Shown in pieces: positions 3,991 through 5,710 of a stretch of 5,710 nucleotides of DNA. Origin of the DNA: Pseudomonadota bacterium (GTDB lineage Bacteria > Pseudomonadota > Alphaproteobacteria > Rhizobiales > Methyloligellaceae); assembly GCA_022567275.1 (NCBI GenBank), contig JADFHH010000134.1, positions 1-5,710 of the forward strand, in the 5' to 3' direction. The stretch's first letter is position 1. Every line of letters begins with the position of its first letter. The notes under the pieces were generated by a model. It saw only the letters and a program-made list of their open reading frames with translations, did not search any database and had not been told where the DNA came from. The position numbers and the translations under genes are program-made.

Positions 3991-5710
3991 TCAGGCCTCG
4001 ACGCCAACCAGTATTTCGCGTTTGCCCGTATGGTTCGCGGCCGAGATAACGCCTTCTTCTTCCATCCGTTCGATCAGCGTGGCGGCGCGGTTGTAGCCAA
4101 TTGACAATCGGCGCTGGATATAGCTGATCGAGACCTTCTCGTCGCGCAGCACGATTGCCACGGCCTGGTCATAGAGAGCATCTCCACTCTCGCCATTGCC
4201 GGATATTTCGGCCAGGTCGCCGCCGTCCTCATCGCCGCCGGCCGTCACGTCTTCGAGATATTCAGGAGTGCCCTGTTTTTTCAGGAAGCGCACGATTTTC
4301 TCGACCTCTTCGTCGGACACGAAGGGCCCGTGCACCCGCATGACTCGTCCCCCGCCCGCCATATAGAGCATATCGCCCTGACCGAGCAACTGCTCCGCGC
4401 CCTGTTCGCCGAGGATCGTGCGGGAGTCGATTTTCGAGGTGACCTGGAAGCTCACACGGGTCGGGAAATTGGCCTTTATGGTGCCGGTTATCACATCCAC
4501 GCTCGGGCGCTGGGTGGCGGTGATGAGATGAATGCCGGCGGCGCGCGCCATTTGCGCCAGGCGCTGTACCGTGCCTTCGATGTCCTTGCCGGCCACCATC
4601 ATCAAATCCGCCATTTCATCGACGATGACGACAATGTAGGGCATCTCCTGATAGTCCATCTCCTCCTGCTCGAAGATGGCCTCGCCGGTTTCCTTGTCGA
4701 ACCCGGTCTGCACCGTGCGGGTGAGCGCCTCGCCGCACGCCTGTGCGTCGCGGACGCGCTCGTTATAGCCATCGATGTTGCGCACGCCGAGTTTTGACAT
4801 GCGCTTGTAGCGTTCCTCCATTTCCTTGACCGTCCATTTGAGCGCGACAACCGCCTTTTTCGGGTCGGTCACGACCGGCGCCAGCAGATGCGGGATGCCG
4901 TCATAGACGGACAGCTCCAGCATTTTCGGATCGATCATGATGAATTTGCATTGATCGGGCGTCAGCCGGTAGAGCAGCGACAGGATCATGGTGTTGATGC
5001 CGACCGATTTGCCCGAGCCGGTGGTGCCGGCGATCAGCAGGTGCGGCATGCGCGCGAGATCGACCGAAACCGGCGCGCCGCCGATATTTTTTCCCAGCGC
5101 CAGGGAGAGCCGGGCTTGAGAATGCTCGAACTCGCGGGTTTCCAGCAGCTCGCGCAAATAGACCATCTGCCGCTGGGCGTTGGGCAATTCGATGCCGATG
5201 ACGTTGCGCCCGGGGATGACGGCGATGCGCGCCGCGATCGCGCTCATGGACCGGGCGATGTCGTCGGCCAGGGCAATGACCCGGGACGATTTGGTGCCCG
5301 GCGCCGGCTCCAGCTCATACAGGGTCACGACCGGACCCGGGCTCACATTGACGATCTCTCCCTTCACGCCGAAATCCTGCAGCACCTCCTCGAGCCGGCG
5401 GGCATTGTCCTGCAGGGTGTTGTCGGAAACGCCGTGGTCACGGCGTGGCGAGGGCGGCTTTTTCAACAAACGCAAGGGCGGCAGAGAGAAGCTCGCCGGC
5501 ATCGCCAGGGGCGCGCCTTGAAGGCTTTGCTGCTTCATGCGCACAGGCCGGGCCTGAGCCTTTCGCGTGATGGGAAAGGCTCCGGCGGGGTTATCCGCCT
5601 CGCCGCCGCCGCCAGGGATCATCGAGGGCGTCCTGGCGCCGGCAAAATAGGGCTCGATGCGTCCGGAAGCATCGGCCATGGCGGCAATTTGTTCGCGGCG
5701 CAGAAATCGG
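3991..5710 (-). CDS. ftsK: DNA translocase FtsK, C-terminal part (5' end outside the window)
   Basis: FtsK pumps double-stranded DNA at the division septum and activates XerCD recombination at dif. About 572 residues are visible. The frame is open to the window edge with no stop upstream of the ATG at 5679, and the N-terminal membrane segments are missing, so this is a partial gene. Numbering from that internal Met: a Pro/Gly-rich linker (1-80); the alpha/beta motor region from about 85 (DNTLQDNARRLEEVLQDFGV); Walker A GTTGSGKS (218-225) in PHLLIAGTTGSGKSVG; IDPKMLELSVYDGIPHLL (249-266); Walker B VIVDE (351-355) followed by MADLMM; ITATQRPSVDVITG (386-399); an acidic Gly-rich linker (478-500); and the winged-helix gamma domain (about 501-555) with ISYIQRRLSIGYNRAATLIERMEEEGVI, which reads orienting sequences and contacts XerD. 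All key motifs are intact. lolA follows 78 bp later on the same strand. Confidence 0.97.
   Translation of the reverse strand, partial: RFLRREQIAAMADASGRIEPYFAGARTPSMIPGGGGEADNPAGAFPITRKAQARPVRMKQQSLQGAPLAMPASFSLPPLRLLKKPPSPRRDHGVSDNTLQDNARRLEEVLQDFGVKGEIVNVSPGPVVTLYELEPAPGTKSSRVIALADDIARSMSAIAARIAVIPGRNVIGIELPNAQRQMVYLRELLETREFEHSQARLSLALGKNIGGAPVSVDLARMPHLLIAGTTGSGKSVGINTMILSLLYRLTPDQCKFIMIDPKMLELSVYDGIPHLLAPVVTDPKKAVVALKWTVKEMEERYKRMSKLGVRNIDGYNERVRDAQACGEALTRTVQTGFDKETGEAIFEQEEMDYQEMPYIVVIVDEMADLMMVAGKDIEGTVQRLAQMARAAGIHLITATQRPSVDVITGTIKANFPTRVSFQVTSKIDSRTILGEQGAEQLLGQGDMLYMAGGGRVMRVHGPFVSDEEVEKIVRFLKKQGTPEYLEDVTAGGDEDGGDLAEISGNGESGDALYDQAVAIVLRDEKVSISYIQRRLSIGYNRAATLIERMEEEGVISAANHTGKREILVGVEA

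Noticed and set aside
3070..4104. Plus-strand open frames opposite lolA (3070-3567 and 3583-4104)
   Set aside because: Antisense shadows of a well-supported gene; no family features or ribosome sites of their own.
4330..4797. 155-codon plus-strand open frame opposite ftsK
   Set aside because: It mirrors the codon usage of ftsK on the other strand and shows no recognisable domain.

Overview
The window looks like ordinary chromosomal DNA from an alphaproteobacterium, most likely Rhizobiales-like. Three things point there: the OmpR-family regulator reads as CenR, an alphaproteobacterial cell-envelope regulator; a cyclic-nucleotide-binding-fold protein follows it, a pairing I recall for the Brucella CenR orthologue OtpR; and exonuclease III, LolA and FtsK lie in a row. 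I see no mobile element, tRNA, rRNA or CRISPR array.

Layout. At the left edge (1-518, minus) is a YkuD-type L,D-transpeptidase gene. Its reading frame breaks exactly before the predicted catalytic cysteine; one extra base would restore it. A compact intergenic region (519-615) with a strong -35-like hexamer, a small inverted repeat and an 11-bp-spaced direct repeat separates it from cenR (616-1302, plus). The cyclic-nucleotide-fold gene (1399-1932, plus) probably shares the cenR transcript, with a hairpin between them. It converges on xth (1929-2750, minus), and the two stop codons overlap by 4 bp. On the far right, ftsK (3991 to beyond 5710, minus, cut by the window edge) and lolA (3121-3912, minus) appear to form one operon.

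The 370-bp gap between xth and lolA (2751-3120) is the most interesting part. It holds an intrinsic terminator for minus-strand transcription. Directly upstream of that are three more hairpins, packed almost end to end. A G.U pair that is valid only in minus-strand RNA supports minus-strand expression. I read this as a small structured RNA of about 140 nt, or a processed lolA 3' UTR, with C-rich loops, one resembling an anti-Shine-Dalgarno sequence. The gap also holds AT-rich inverted repeats and a possible promoter that would make xth nearly leaderless.

Together the genes centre on envelope and chromosome maintenance: peptidoglycan cross-linking (L,D-transpeptidase), envelope signalling (CenR), lipoprotein delivery to the outer membrane (LolA), DNA repair (Xth) and chromosome segregation at division (FtsK). 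The protein families are ordinary. The frameshift, the RNA candidate and the regulatory palindromes deserve a second look.
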